DNA of 64,000 nt from CAVSRC01 sp963730325 (GCA_963730325.1 CAVSRC010000008.1:124001-188000); one strand, 5' to 3'; shown: positions 32,340 through 42,015, counted from the stretch's first letter. Notes: generated by a model from the sequence alone, not told the origin. Numbers and translations: made by a program.

Positions 32340-34027
32340 ATCGGCGCATTTTCCTTGGACATGTTCCAACTTCCGGCGAGCGACACGGTGCGCCCGGCCC
32401 ATTCCCGCTCCTCCGGCCTGTGCGCGGCGATCAGCATGGCCGCGTCGGGGAAGGCCGCCCGCAGTCGGGCAAGGACGATTTCCGCGGTCTCATGGGCCAA
32501 GCCCTCCGTCGGCTCGTCAAGCAACAGAATGCGCGGTTTCCTGAGCACCATGCGGGCAAGCGCGAGGCGACGCTTCTCGCCGCCGGAAAGACCACGTCCG
32601 CTCTCGCCCAGACGAAATCCCAGGCCACCCTTGTCGGCCACGACCGAATCGAGTGCGGCCAATTGCAGCGCCTCCCATAGCACGTTGTCGGGTGCATCGG
32701 GGCTGGCGAGCTTGAGGTTTTCCACAATCGTCCCACTGACGAGCGCCGTGCGCTGCGGCAGGTAGCCGACGATTCGCGCGAGATCCTCCTCCGACCACGA
32801 CTGGACGGGTCGTCCTTCGATGAGGATCTTTCCATGTCGCGGGCTGAGAAGGCCGCGCGCCAGATTGAGCAGCGTGGTCTTTCCCGAACCGCTGGCACCG
32901 GTGAGCGCCAGGCTTTCCCCTGGGCCGACGGCAAAAGAGACGCCGTCGAACAGCGCCCGTTCGCCAACGGCGTAGCCGACGCCTTCGAAGGCCAGAAGCG
33001 GGGCATGCGGAGCCGGCACCGCGGCCGACGCGGATGGCGCGACGACAGCCGCGGGCGATTCCTCCAACTGCCCGCCAATCCTGCGGGCAGCGTCCATCAT
33101 CCTGCCGAGTTCGCCGATGCCGCGGGCGAGCGGCGCCGCCACTTCGAACAGAGCCAACGCCGCGAAGAAGCCGATGGCGGCGGCGGCCGCATCGAGCTCT
33201 CCGTCGAGCACGGCATGAGCACCGAGAAGCAATGCGCCTGCCGCGGCCAGCGTGGTGAAAGCGGCAATGACGAAGACCGATTGATGATCGGCGACATCGA
33301 TCTCGTTCTGCGCCCGCTGCAAGCGGAGATGGGCTTCCATGACCGATTGCCGCCAGTCTTCGAGACGGCCTGTCACCACCAGCTCGCTCTGGCCGCGCAT
33401 CATGTCGATGAAGCGCATTCTGAGCGCCTGCATGGCACGCTGCCCGAGGCGGGACGACCGCCGCGTGCGTTTCAGGGTCAGCAGCATCGCAATCGCGATG
33501 CCGAGCACGAAGCTGCCGATCTCAAAGGCAGCGATGGCCGGCGTGGTCAGCCAGGCGAGCACCAGCCAGGCCGCCGAGAAGACCAGCAGAGCGGAGAGCG
33601 CCGGGATCACCAGGCGCAGCGCCAGACCGTCGAGCACGTCGACATCGATGGTCAGGTGATTGAGGCGCTCGGAGCCGCGCAGGCGGGAAAGCTCGGCGAC
33701 CGGCCGGCGCAGCATGGCAGCGAGCAGGGTGACGCGCAGCGCCGCCAGCCCGCGCAAGGTGGCATCGTGGGTGGTCAGCCGTTCGCCATAGCGCGCCGCC
33801 GCCCGGCCGAAGGCAAGCGCGCGCACGCCGGCGCTCGGCCGGAAGACATCGAAGACGAGCCCGGCGCCGGCCAGACCGGCCATGCCCGACGCCGTGATGA
33901 ACCAGCCGGAGAGGCCGAGCAGGGCGATGCCGGCGGCAAGCGTGACGACCGACAACAGGACGCCGAGCGCCAGCGCCCTCGCCTGCCCGCGCCAGGCCCG
34001 CAGGAATATGCGCGTCAGCGCTCTCAT
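32336..34027 (-). CDS. cydC: Thiol reductant ABC exporter subunit CydC
   Basis: 563-residue half-transporter: membrane domain (LSVVTLAAGIALLGLSGWFI; RALAFGRAAARYGERL; LNHLTIDVDVLDGLALR) and C-terminal ATPase with Walker A GASGSGKTT, signature LSGGEKRRLALARM and ILLLDEPTEGL. CydDC exports cysteine and glutathione and is needed to assemble bd oxidase. The start ATG overlaps the cydD stop. Confidence 0.94.
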   Translation of the reverse strand: MRALTRIFLRAWRGQARALALGVLLSVVTLAAGIALLGLSGWFITASGMAGLAGAGLVFDVFRPSAGVRALAFGRAAARYGERLTTHDATLRGLAALRVTLLAAMLRRPVAELSRLRGSERLNHLTIDVDVLDGLALRLVIPALSALLVFSAAWLVLAWLTTPAIAAFEIGSFVLGIAIAMLLTLKRTRRSSRLGQRAMQALRMRFIDMMRGQSELVVTGRLEDWRQSVMEAHLRLQRAQNEIDVADHQSVFVIAAFTTLAAAGALLLGAHAVLDGELDAAAAAIGFFAALALFEVAAPLARGIGELGRMMDAARRIGGQLEESPAAVVAPSASAAVPAPHAPLLAFEGVGYAVGERALFDGVSFAVGPGESLALTGASGSGKTTLLNLARGLLSPRHGKILIEGRPVQSWSEEDLARIVGYLPQRTALVSGTIVENLKLASPDAPDNVLWEALQLAALDSVVADKGGLGFRLGESGRGLSGGEKRRLALARMVLRKPRILLLDEPTEGLAHETAEIVLARLRAAFPDAAMLIAAHRPEEREWAGRTVSLAGSWNMSKENAPI

Positions 34028-35700
34028 GGCGCGTCCGCCAGTCTGATCTCGCGGTCCATGCGCGCCGCCAGGCGGGGATCGTGGGTGGCGACGATCAGGC
34101 TCGCACCGTTCTCGGCGGCCGCGATCAGTGCTTCGGTCACCTTCTCTGCGGTCAAAGCGTCGAGGTCGGCGGTCGGTTCGTCGGCGAGGATGACCGAGGC
34201 CCCCGCATAGATCGTCCGGGCGATGGTCAATCGCCGCGCTTCGCCGCCGGAAACCCCGGCGCCGTTTTCGCCGAGACGGGTCTCGACGCCGCGCGGCAGG
34301 CCGGCGAGGATGTCTTCGGCCGCCGCGGCCTTGAGCGCGCGCTCTAGCTTCAGCGGGTCGGCACGGGCGTCGGTCAAGGCGATGTTCACGCGCAGGCTGG
34401 CATTCAGCATGTGCGGATGCTGGCCGACAGTGCCGATCCGCCGCCGCCAGCCATCGGCCGTGGCGTCGTCAAGGGGAACGCCGGCCACCTCGATCAGGCC
34501 CGCGCTCGGGCGGACGAAACCCGCGAGAAGGCCGAGAAGCGTGGTCTTGCCGACGCCGCTTTCGCCGGTGACCGCCAGTTTCTCTCCCGGGCGCAGCGTG
34601 AAATCGGGAAAGCGCATGGTACCGAAGGCAAGGTCGCTGACGGCGATCACCGGCGCACCGGCAAGCGCTTCGGCCTTGCCGCCGTGGCCCACAATGCGCG
34701 GCGCCCGCTGCCCCTCGCGTTCGGCGATCTCGCCGGCGACGGCGAGCGCCGCCGCCCGGTCGTGCCACGCGGCAGCCAGATCGCGCAGCGGCTGAAAGAA
34801 ATCCGGCACCATGAGCAGGATGAAGATGCCGCCGGCGACGCTGAGCGGCGCGCCCCAGGTGCCGAAGGCGAAGGTGCCGAGCAGGCTGAAGCCGATATAG
34901 ACGGCGGCGAGCGCGATGCCCAATGCGGAGAAAAGCTCCAGCACGGTCGACGACAGGAAGGCGATCCTGAGCACCGCCATGGTGCGCGCCCTCAGACTGT
35001 CCGCCGCCCGGTCGAAGCGGGTGACGGTCGGGCCTTCCGCGTTGAGCAGGCGGATATCGGCGCCGGCATTCAGCCATTCGAGCAGCATGACATTGAGCAG
35101 GCCGGTTTCGGCCATGTGCCGTTCGCTGGCCTCGCGCGCGGCAAAACCGATGAGCGCCATGAAAAGCGGAATCAGCGGGCCGGAGAGGAGAAGGATGACG
35201 CCCGCCGCCCAGGAGCGGAGAAAGACCGCAAGCAGGATCGCCAGCGGTACGACGGCGACCTTGATGGCGGCGATGCGATAGCGCGTGAGCCACGGGATGA
35301 GGAGGTCGAGCTTGGTGCCGATCAGCGTCGCGACGCCGGCGGACGAGCCTTCGGAGACGGCAAAGGGAGAGGCGAGGCTTTCGCTTTCGATGAGCGTTGC
35401 ACGCCGCCCGGCGACCACACGCTGCGCCGCCCGGAAGGCCAGCCGTCCGGCGGCGAGCGCGCCGGCATGGCGCAGCAGGCCGAGCGCCACGAAAAGCGCC
35501 ACGGCGCGGAGCGCGCCGGCGGGCGTCGCCCCGCCCTCGACAAGCGCGCCGATCAGCCCGGCGGCAAACCAGGCCTGCGCGATCCACAGCAGCGCGGACG
35601 CCGAGGCAAGCGATCCGGCCAGCGCGATGGGACGGCGGCTTGCCCGCTCAAATCCATCGAGCACGCGGCGGGCGGGGTCGGTCTGGTCCTTCTCGGTCAT
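34024..35700 (-). CDS. cydD: Thiol reductant ABC exporter subunit CydD
   Basis: 558-residue partner of CydC. The membrane domain includes RAVALFVALGLLRHAGALAAGRLAF and the RYRIAAIKVAVVPLAILLAVF stretch characteristic of CydD. The ATPase has Walker A GESGVGKTT, signature VSGGEARRLTIARTI and LADEPTADLD. First gene of the five-gene operon cydDCABX; 120 bases separate it from the divergent deacylase gene. Confidence 0.93.
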   Translation of the reverse strand: MTEKDQTDPARRVLDGFERASRRPIALAGSLASASALLWIAQAWFAAGLIGALVEGGATPAGALRAVALFVALGLLRHAGALAAGRLAFRAAQRVVAGRRATLIESESLASPFAVSEGSSAGVATLIGTKLDLLIPWLTRYRIAAIKVAVVPLAILLAVFLRSWAAGVILLLSGPLIPLFMALIGFAAREASERHMAETGLLNVMLLEWLNAGADIRLLNAEGPTVTRFDRAADSLRARTMAVLRIAFLSSTVLELFSALGIALAAVYIGFSLLGTFAFGTWGAPLSVAGGIFILLMVPDFFQPLRDLAAAWHDRAAALAVAGEIAEREGQRAPRIVGHGGKAEALAGAPVIAVSDLAFGTMRFPDFTLRPGEKLAVTGESGVGKTTLLGLLAGFVRPSAGLIEVAGVPLDDATADGWRRRIGTVGQHPHMLNASLRVNIALTDARADPLKLERALKAAAAEDILAGLPRGVETRLGENGAGVSGGEARRLTIARTIYAGASVILADEPTADLDALTAEKVTEALIAAAENGASLIVATHDPRLAARMDREIRLADAP

Positions 35701-35875
35701 CGTTCCTGGAAGACCACAACAAACATGCGAGGTACATCTATATGTCGCGAAGTCGGCGCGCCAATCGCCGCGTCCGCTTGTCGGACGGCTTCGCAGATGG
35801 AAACCCGGCGGCTAAGGTCGGGCCGTGACCCTTGCCCCCGGACAGGAATGTTCGACAGCACCAGACGAGACCAGC

Positions 35876-36388
35876 ATGCCGGCGACCCGCGAAGACCTGA
35901 TGGACTATCTCGACAGCCTCGGCATCGCCGTGACGACCGTGGACCATCCGCCGGTGTTCACGGTCGAGGAGGCACAGACGCTGCGCGGCATGATCGCCGG
36001 CGCGCACAGCAAGAACCTGTTTCTCAAGGACAAGAAGGGCGCGCTCTTCCTGGTGGTCGCCCGCGAGGACGCGACAATCGACCTCAAGCGGCTGCATGGC
36101 CGCATCGGGGCGTCGGGCCGGCTGTCCTTCGGCCAGGCGGAGCTTCTCCTCGACAAGCTCGGCGTCGTGCCGGGCGCGGTGACGCCGTTCGGGCTGATGA
36201 ACGACAAGCCGCCGAGCGTGCGCGTCATCCTGGAGGCGGCGCTGGCCGCTGCCGAGACGGTCAACTTCCATCCACTCGAGAACACGGCGACGACGAGTCT
36301 CGCCAGCGCCGATCTCATGGCCTTCATCCGCGCCACCGGTCACGAGCCGGAGATCGTCGACCTCACCCCCGGCGAGCAGGCGGGTTGA
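35876..36388 (+). CDS. Prolyl-tRNA editing deacylase (ProX/YbaK-like)
   Basis: 170 residues, YbaK/aminoacyl-tRNA-synthetase-associated domain. Motifs: YHP-like DHPPVFTVEEA near the start, GAHSKNLFLKDKKGALFLVV with the conserved Lys, SFGQAELLLDKLGVVPGAVTPFGLMND, and VNFHPLENTATTSLASADLMAFI. Free-standing members (ProXp-ala) hydrolyse mischarged Ala-tRNA-Pro. I chose the ATG of MPATRED; a GTG 51 bases upstream would give an unconserved extension. Confidence 0.88.
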   Translation: MPATREDLMDYLDSLGIAVTTVDHPPVFTVEEAQTLRGMIAGAHSKNLFLKDKKGALFLVVAREDATIDLKRLHGRIGASGRLSFGQAELLLDKLGVVPGAVTPFGLMNDKPPSVRVILEAALAAAETVNFHPLENTATTSLASADLMAFIRATGHEPEIVDLTPGEQAG

Positions 36389-36527
36389 CGAACCACCGTG
36401 TGATGCCGGAGTTGCTGGGCCCGACGCAGCATCTTCATGGTGTCGCCGACGAAGACGACTTCCATGCAGCGGCCGTGCGCGTTGCGTCGGCCAACCACAA
36501 CCGCATCGCCGCGATGGTGGCGGCCCC

Positions 36528-37352
36528 CTAGCGGATCTGCTGGGCGAACCAGACGATCGTCCGGCAATAGACGTCGGCCTTGTTCCACGTATGCAGCACC
36601 TGGAAGTTGGCGGTGCCTTCTCCCCATGGCGCGCCGGCATGCCAGCCGTGGCCCTTGAGGTAGTTGGCGGTGGAGCCCAGCGCGTCGGACTTGGAGTGGA
36701 TCAGGTCGACGCGGCCGTTGCCGTCGTAGTCGATGCCGAATTTCACATAGGACGAGGGCAGGAACTGGGTCTGGCCGAGCTCGCCGGCCCAGCCGCCTTT
36801 CATCGCCGACGGTTTCAGGTCGCCGCGCTGGACGATCCGCAGCGCCGCCATCAGCTCGTTGGCGAAGAAGGCCGAGCGCCGGCAGTCATGGGCGAGCGTC
36901 GCCAGGGAGCGGATCGCCGGCGTGTTGCCGGTGCCGCCGCCGAAGCCGGTCTCCAGCCCCCAGATCGCCACCAGGATGGGCGCCGGCACGCCGAAGCGCT
37001 TCTCCAGCCCGGCGAAGAAGGCGGCGCTGCGTTTGAGATGCTCCTTGCCGATGCGGATATGGGCGGCGGTGACGCGCTTGGCCCGGTATTTCTCGAAGCT
37101 CTGCTTGAAGTAGCCCTGCTTGCGATCGAGCTTGAGGATGGCCGCGCTCGGCGTGACGCCCGACAGGGCGGCGTTCAACGTCCCCTGAGAAATACCGTCG
37201 GCCAACGCCTCCTGCTTGAAGGCGGCGAGCCAAGTGCCGAAGTCGCCACCGCATTTGGCGGCAAGGGCGGTCCCCGAAGCACCGGACAGAAACAGGGCGG
37301 CTGAAAGCGCCGCCACCCTCAGCGGAATTGTGCCCATTACCAGCCTCGTCAT
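36528..37352 (-). CDS. Lytic murein transglycosylase, MltB-like
   Basis: 274 residues with a signal peptide (hydrophobic segment ending GTALAAK). The SLT_2 domain is evident: WLAAFKQEALADGISQGTLNAAL, the catalytic Glu in IWGLETGFGGGTG, GELGQTQFLPSSYVKFGIDYDGNGRVDL and ALGSTANYLKGHGW. A C-terminal peptidoglycan-binding domain is absent. It lacks the lipobox of E. coli MltB, so it is probably soluble in the periplasm. ATG choice is between two in-frame codons 15 bases apart. Confidence 0.9.
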   Translation of the reverse strand: MTRLVMGTIPLRVAALSAALFLSGASGTALAAKCGGDFGTWLAAFKQEALADGISQGTLNAALSGVTPSAAILKLDRKQGYFKQSFEKYRAKRVTAAHIRIGKEHLKRSAAFFAGLEKRFGVPAPILVAIWGLETGFGGGTGNTPAIRSLATLAHDCRRSAFFANELMAALRIVQRGDLKPSAMKGGWAGELGQTQFLPSSYVKFGIDYDGNGRVDLIHSKSDALGSTANYLKGHGWHAGAPWGEGTANFQVLHTWNKADVYCRTIVWFAQQIR

Positions 37353-37479
37353 TCGGTTGATATGATACGCCGGCGGCTGCAGCCACGGCAACGCGTGCCG
37401 GTGACGCGCTATTGCCGAGAGCGGCGGCCGGGCGTTATCGTTAGCCGTCGAACGACAAAAAAGCCATTGCGTTAGTTGG

Positions 37480-37497
37480 CCGTCACAGGACCGTTGC
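37480..37497 (+). promoter_or_regulatory. Possible PHO box upstream of ugpB
   Basis: Two 7-base units, CCGTCAC and CCGTTGC, are separated by 4 bases, which is the spacing of a PhoB box (CTGTCAT-N4-CTGTCAT). The match is weak, 5 of 7 and 3 of 7. It lies about 60 bases upstream of ugpB, whose relatives are PhoB-regulated. Confidence 0.25.
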
Positions 37498-37555
37498 GTA
37501 CCCCTGATAGGGGCGAAGTCGGTCCGTTATGCTTTTTCAGGGGAGCGAAACCACG

Positions 37556-38887
37556 ATGACGAAGACCATGCTCAAGGCCATCGCTGCGGCGGCGCTGATC
37601 GTCGCCTGTGCCACGGCTGCCAATGCCGCCACCGAAATCAGCTGGTGGCATGCGATGGGTGGCGAACTCGGCAAGAAGCTCGACGACATCGTCGCGAACT
37701 ACAACGCCAGCCAGACCGACTATCACGTCACCGCCTCCTACAAGGGCTCCTATCCGGAGACCATGACGGCGGCGATCGCGGCGTTCCGCGCCAAGCAGCA
37801 ACCCGATATCGTGCAGGTCTTCGAGGTCGGCACCGGCACCATGATGGCCGCCAAGGGCGCCGTCTATCCGGTCTACAAGCTGATGCAGGACACCGGTACG
37901 CCGTTCGATCCCAAGGGCTTCTTGCAGGCGGTGGTCGGCTACTACACCGACACCGACGGCAACATGCTGTCGATGCCGTTCAACTCGTCGACGCCGATCC
38001 TCTATTACAACAAGGACGTCTTCAAGAAGGCCGGGCTCGATCCCGAGACGCCGCCCAAGACCTGGGGCGATCTCGAAGCCTATTCCAAGAAGATCATGGA
38101 TTCGGGCGCGGCCAAGTGCGGCTTCACCACGCGCTGGGCGGGATGGATTCAGCTCGAGAACTTCTCGGCCTGGCACAACCAGCCGATCGGCACCAACCAG
38201 AACGGTTTCGGCAGCATCGATTCGAAGCTGACCGTCAACGGTCCGGTCCAGGTGCGCCACTGGGACAATCTGAAGAAGTGGCAGGACTCGGGCGTCTTCG
38301 AATATGGCGGCCCGGTTGCCGGCAACGACGCTCCGCCGAAGTTCTATAGTCAGGAATGCGCCATGTATATGGAGTCCTCGGCCGGCCGCGCGGGTGTGTT
38401 GGCCAACGCCAAGGACTTCGCGGTCGGTTTTGGCATGCTGCCCTACTACGCCGACGTGGAAGGCGCTCCGCAGAACACCATCATCGGCGGCGCCACGCTG
38501 TGGGTGCTGCAGGGTCACAGCCCCGAGGAATACAAGGGCGTTGCCGACTTCTTCCACTACCTGTCCTCGCCCGAAGTGCAGGCGGACTGGCACCAGTTCT
38601 CCGGCTACCTGCCGATCACCCAGGCCGCTTATGACCTCGGCGTGAAGCAGGGCTACTACGCCAAGAACCCCGGCTCCGACGTCGGTATCAAGGAGATCAA
38701 CCTCAACCCGCCGACGCCCAACTCGAAGGGCCTGCGCTTCGGCAACTACACGCAGATCCGCGACGTGATCGACGAGGAGCTCCAGAACCTGCTGTCGGGC
38801 AAGAAGACCGCCCAGCAGGCGCTCGATTCCCTGGTCGAACGCGGCAACAAGCTCATCGCCGATTTCGCCGCGGCGAACGGCGGCTGA
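37556..38887 (+). CDS. ugpB: sn-Glycerol-3-phosphate ABC importer binding protein
   Basis: 443 residues with an N-terminal Sec signal (ending ANAA-TEISWWHAM). Family features: WWHAMGGELGKKLDDIVANYN, FEVGTGTMMAAKGAVYPVYKLM, PFNSSTPILYYNKDVFKKAGLDP, and the UgpB-like YWP-type ending PNSKGLRFGNYTQIRD. It should bind glycerol-3-phosphate or a glycerophosphodiester. ATG preceded by GGGAGCG. First gene of ugpBAEC; a strong stem-loop follows it. Confidence 0.9.
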   Translation: MTKTMLKAIAAAALIVACATAANAATEISWWHAMGGELGKKLDDIVANYNASQTDYHVTASYKGSYPETMTAAIAAFRAKQQPDIVQVFEVGTGTMMAAKGAVYPVYKLMQDTGTPFDPKGFLQAVVGYYTDTDGNMLSMPFNSSTPILYYNKDVFKKAGLDPETPPKTWGDLEAYSKKIMDSGAAKCGFTTRWAGWIQLENFSAWHNQPIGTNQNGFGSIDSKLTVNGPVQVRHWDNLKKWQDSGVFEYGGPVAGNDAPPKFYSQECAMYMESSAGRAGVLANAKDFAVGFGMLPYYADVEGAPQNTIIGGATLWVLQGHSPEEYKGVADFFHYLSSPEVQADWHQFSGYLPITQAAYDLGVKQGYYAKNPGSDVGIKEINLNPPTPNSKGLRFGNYTQIRDVIDEELQNLLSGKKTAQQALDSLVERGNKLIADFAAANGG

Positions 38888-38902
38888 GGCCGAACGATAT
38901 CG

Positions 38903-38936
38903 GGACCCGCGCGGGGAAGTTTCGCCGCGCGGGTCC
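38903..38936 (+). terminator. Attenuator stem-loop between ugpB and ugpA
   Basis: Perfect 12-bp arms (GGACCCGCGCGG/CCGCGCGGGTCC) with a 10-base loop, 16 bases after the ugpB stop, followed by TGGCGTTTCC. The lack of a long T-run suggests partial termination and stabilisation of the ugpB message. Confidence 0.65.
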
Positions 38937-38996
38937 TGGCGTTTCCGGGTAGGCTGGGTACGTAGTCGCGACTCGTGAAGCGCCAGCGTCCATTCC

Positions 38997-39881
38997 ATGC
39001 AGACCAAGCGCACGATCTTCCGCAACAAGCTGCTGCCCTACGGGCTGCTCTTTCCGCAGCTTGCGGTAACGGCAATCTTCTTCATCTGGCCGGCGGCTCA
39101 GGCCTTCATCCAGTCGTTTCAGCGCGAAGATGCCTTCGGCCTGAAGACGACCTTCGTCGGCCTGAAGAACTACACCGACCTTTTCGTCGATCCCGACTAC
39201 ATCAACTCCCTGCGGGTCACCGTCGTCTTCTCCACCGGCGTGCTGGTGCTGTCGATCGGGCTCGGACTGCTCTTCGCAGTCGCCGTCGACCGGGTGATCA
39301 AGGGCGCGCGGGCCTACACGACGCTGCTGGTGTGGCCCTATGCCGTAGCGCCGGCGGTCGCCGGCGTGATGTGGTGGTTCCTGTTCAACCCGACCATCGG
39401 CATCCTGCCCTATCTGCTGCACTTCGCCGGCTACGACTGGAACCACTCGCTCAACCCAACCGATGCGATGATCCTGGTGGTCATTGCCGCAAGCTGGAAC
39501 CAGATCTCCTACAATTTCCTGTTCTTCCTCGCCGGCCTGCAGTCGATCCCGAAGTCACTGGTCGAGGCGGCGGCCATCGACGGCGCCGGGCCGGTCAAGC
39601 GCTTCTTCACCATCGTGCTGCCGCTCTTGTCGCCGACCACCTTTTTCCTGGTGGTGGTCAACCTCGTCTATGCGATGTTCAACACCTTCCCGGTGATCCA
39701 CGCGACTACCGGCGGCAATCCGGCGCGGGCCACCAACATCCTGGTCTTCAAGGTCTACAACGACGGCTTCATCGGGCTGAACCTCGGGTCGTCGTCGGCC
39801 CAGTCGGTCATCCTGATGTTCATCGTCATCGCGCTCACCGTGATCCAGTTCCAGTGGATCGAGCGCCGAGTGGCCTATTAG
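38997..39881 (+). CDS. ugpA: sn-Glycerol-3-phosphate ABC importer permease UgpA
   Basis: 294 residues, six-helix permease. LLPYGLLFPQLAVTAIFFIWPA opens the protein and EAAAIDGAGPVKRFFTIVLPLLSPT is the EAA motif that docks the ATPase. It ends FQWIERRVAY, as UgpA does. ATG start. Part of the ugpBAEC transcript. Confidence 0.93.
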   Translation: MQTKRTIFRNKLLPYGLLFPQLAVTAIFFIWPAAQAFIQSFQREDAFGLKTTFVGLKNYTDLFVDPDYINSLRVTVVFSTGVLVLSIGLGLLFAVAVDRVIKGARAYTTLLVWPYAVAPAVAGVMWWFLFNPTIGILPYLLHFAGYDWNHSLNPTDAMILVVIAASWNQISYNFLFFLAGLQSIPKSLVEAAAIDGAGPVKRFFTIVLPLLSPTTFFLVVVNLVYAMFNTFPVIHATTGGNPARATNILVFKVYNDGFIGLNLGSSSAQSVILMFIVIALTVIQFQWIERRVAY

Positions 39882-39894
39882 CGGGCGCGGCAGG

Positions 39895-40743
39895 ATGGTC
39901 GAAAAACGCCCGCTACTTGCCTTCCTCAGTCACCTGACGCTGATGATCGGCGTCGCGATGATCGCAATTCCGGTCTACATCGCGATCATCGCCTCGACCC
40001 ACGGACCTGACGATTTCATGTCCGGCATCGTGCCGCTGCTGCCTGGTGCACATGCCATCGACAACTACTGGGAGATGCTCTCGACCGGCATCTCCTCTTC
40101 GGGCGTGCCGCCGATCAGCATGATGATGTTGAACTCGCTGATCATGGCGCTGTCGATCGCCATCGGCAAGATCGCCATCTCGATCATCTCGGCCTACGCC
40201 ATCGTCTATTTCCGCTTTCCCTTCCGGGCGGCTGCCTTCTGGGTGATCTTCATCACGCTGATGCTGCCGGTAGAGGTGCGCATCGTGCCGACCTTCAAGG
40301 TGGTCGCCGACCTCGGAATGCTCAACAGCTATGCCGGCCTGTCGATCCCGCTGATCGCCTCGGCCACGGCCACCTTCCTGTTCCGCCAGGTCTTCCTGAC
40401 CGTGCCTGACGAGTTGATGGAGGCGGCGCGCGTCGACGGTGCCGGACCGCTGAAATTCTTCTGGGACATGCTGCTGCCGCTCAGCCGCACCAACATGGCG
40501 GCGCTGTTCGTCATCCTCTTCATCTACGGCTGGAACCAGTATCTGTGGCCGCTGATGGTGGTGACCGACCCGCACTATTATACGATCGTCATGGACATCA
40601 AGCGCATGGCCGACGTCGCCGACACCGTGCCTCACTGGAATACGGTGATGGCGGTCGCCGTGATGGCGCTGCTGCCGCCGGTCATGGTGGTGATCGGCAT
40701 GCAGAAGCTCTTCGTCAAGGGCCTGATGGAAACGGAGAAATAG
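39895..40743 (+). CDS. ugpE: sn-Glycerol-3-phosphate ABC importer permease UgpE
   Basis: 282 residues. Six helices and the EAA motif EAARVDGAGPLKFFWDMLLPLSRTN; also LMLPVEVRIVPTFKVVADLGMLNSYAGL and NQYLWPLMVVTDPHYYTIVMDIKRM, typical of UgpE. It starts 13 bases after ugpA and ends 2 bases before ugpC. Confidence 0.93.
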   Translation: MVEKRPLLAFLSHLTLMIGVAMIAIPVYIAIIASTHGPDDFMSGIVPLLPGAHAIDNYWEMLSTGISSSGVPPISMMMLNSLIMALSIAIGKIAISIISAYAIVYFRFPFRAAAFWVIFITLMLPVEVRIVPTFKVVADLGMLNSYAGLSIPLIASATATFLFRQVFLTVPDELMEAARVDGAGPLKFFWDMLLPLSRTNMAALFVILFIYGWNQYLWPLMVVTDPHYYTIVMDIKRMADVADTVPHWNTVMAVAVMALLPPVMVVIGMQKLFVKGLMETEK

Positions 40744-40745
40744 CC

Positions 40746-41783
40746 ATGGCCTCGATCGAACTCTGCGACATTCGCAAGGTCTATCCCGGCGGGCAGGAGG
40801 CGGTGCAGGGCATCAGCCTGGCGATCGACGACGGTCAGTTCCTGGTGCTGGTCGGACCGTCGGGCTGCGGCAAGTCCACGCTGCTGAGGATGATCGCCGG
40901 GCTCGAGACCGTCACCGAGGGGACGATCCGGATCGGCGATCGGGTGGTCAACGACATCGAGCCGGCCGAGCGCGACATCGCCATGGTGTTCCAGAACTAC
41001 GCGCTCTATCCACACATGTCGGTGCGCCAGAATCTTGCCTACGGCCTGAAGAACCGCCGCATGCCCAAGGCCGAGATCGAGAGCCGCGTCGCCGAGGCCG
41101 CCCAGATCCTCGAAATCGCCCAGTTCCTCGACCGCAAGCCGCGGCAGCTTTCCGGCGGCCAGCGCCAGCGCGTTGCCATGGGCCGGGCGATCGTGCGCGA
41201 GCCCAAGGCGTTCCTGTTCGACGAGCCGCTGTCCAATCTCGACGCCAAGCTGCGCGGACAGATGCGCGTCGAGATCCGCCAGTTGCAGCGGCGGCTGAAG
41301 ACGACCAGCGTCTATGTCACCCACGACCAGCTCGAGGCGATGACGCTGGCCGATCGGCTGGTGGTGATGAATGCCGGGCGAATCGAACAGGTGGGCACCC
41401 CGACGGAGCTGTTCGAGCGGCCGCAGACGCTCTTCGTCGCCGGTTTCATCGGCTCGCCCCCCATGAACTTCGTCACCCATCGCGACCTTGCCGCCGGCCA
41501 CGCCACCCTCAATGGCAGCCTGCCGGACGGCACGGAAACCGTCGGCATCCGGCCCGACCATGTGTCGCTGGCGCCTGAGGGTCCGTCGCTGCCGCTTGCC
41601 ATGGAGGTGACCCTGATCGAGCCGATCGGCACGGAGAGCCACATTCATCTCAACTGGCAGGACAAGCCGATGATCGCCGCGGTGCGCGGGCATCCACCGG
41701 TGGCTGAAGGCGACCGGGTGACGGCCCATCTGCAGCTTGCCGCGCTCCACCCCTTCGACGCCGACGGCCGCCGGCTGGCGTGA
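40746..41783 (+). CDS. ugpC: sn-Glycerol-3-phosphate ABC importer ATPase UgpC
   Basis: 345 residues of the MalK/UgpC group. Walker A GPSGCGKST, Q loop VFQNYALYPHM, signature LSGGQRQRVAMGRA, Walker B FLFDEPLSNLDA, switch TSVYVTHDQ. The C-terminal regulatory OB-like domain (about residues 240-345) is present (GIRPDHVSLAPEGPSLPL). ATG start directly after ugpE. Confidence 0.93.
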   Translation: MASIELCDIRKVYPGGQEAVQGISLAIDDGQFLVLVGPSGCGKSTLLRMIAGLETVTEGTIRIGDRVVNDIEPAERDIAMVFQNYALYPHMSVRQNLAYGLKNRRMPKAEIESRVAEAAQILEIAQFLDRKPRQLSGGQRQRVAMGRAIVREPKAFLFDEPLSNLDAKLRGQMRVEIRQLQRRLKTTSVYVTHDQLEAMTLADRLVVMNAGRIEQVGTPTELFERPQTLFVAGFIGSPPMNFVTHRDLAAGHATLNGSLPDGTETVGIRPDHVSLAPEGPSLPLAMEVTLIEPIGTESHIHLNWQDKPMIAAVRGHPPVAEGDRVTAHLQLAALHPFDADGRRLA

Positions 41784-42015
41784 TCCCGCTCCCGCGACGG
41801 CTGCAGAGGGCCAAAATGCACGCTTTCGCGGTGCCTTCCGCTGCCCGCAACCGTTTCTCAATGCCTCTCCGGGAGTTTACGTAGGGGCAGCGGGGCGTCG
41901 GCCGTGGCATGTCAGGCGACGCAAGGGCAAATGGCAGGGGGAGCGGCAAAGTGCCAGTGGACTCAACGGACCTTCACCGGTACCTTCGCACCGTTCCAAA
42001 CAACAAGGCCGACTG

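Noticed and set aside
36389..36527. Frame remnants between the deacylase and transglycosylase genes
   Set aside because: Both strands give readable short peptides (e.g. a segment with CMEVVFVGDTMKMLRRAQ), but I recognise no family and there is no start with a ribosome site; kept as intergenic.
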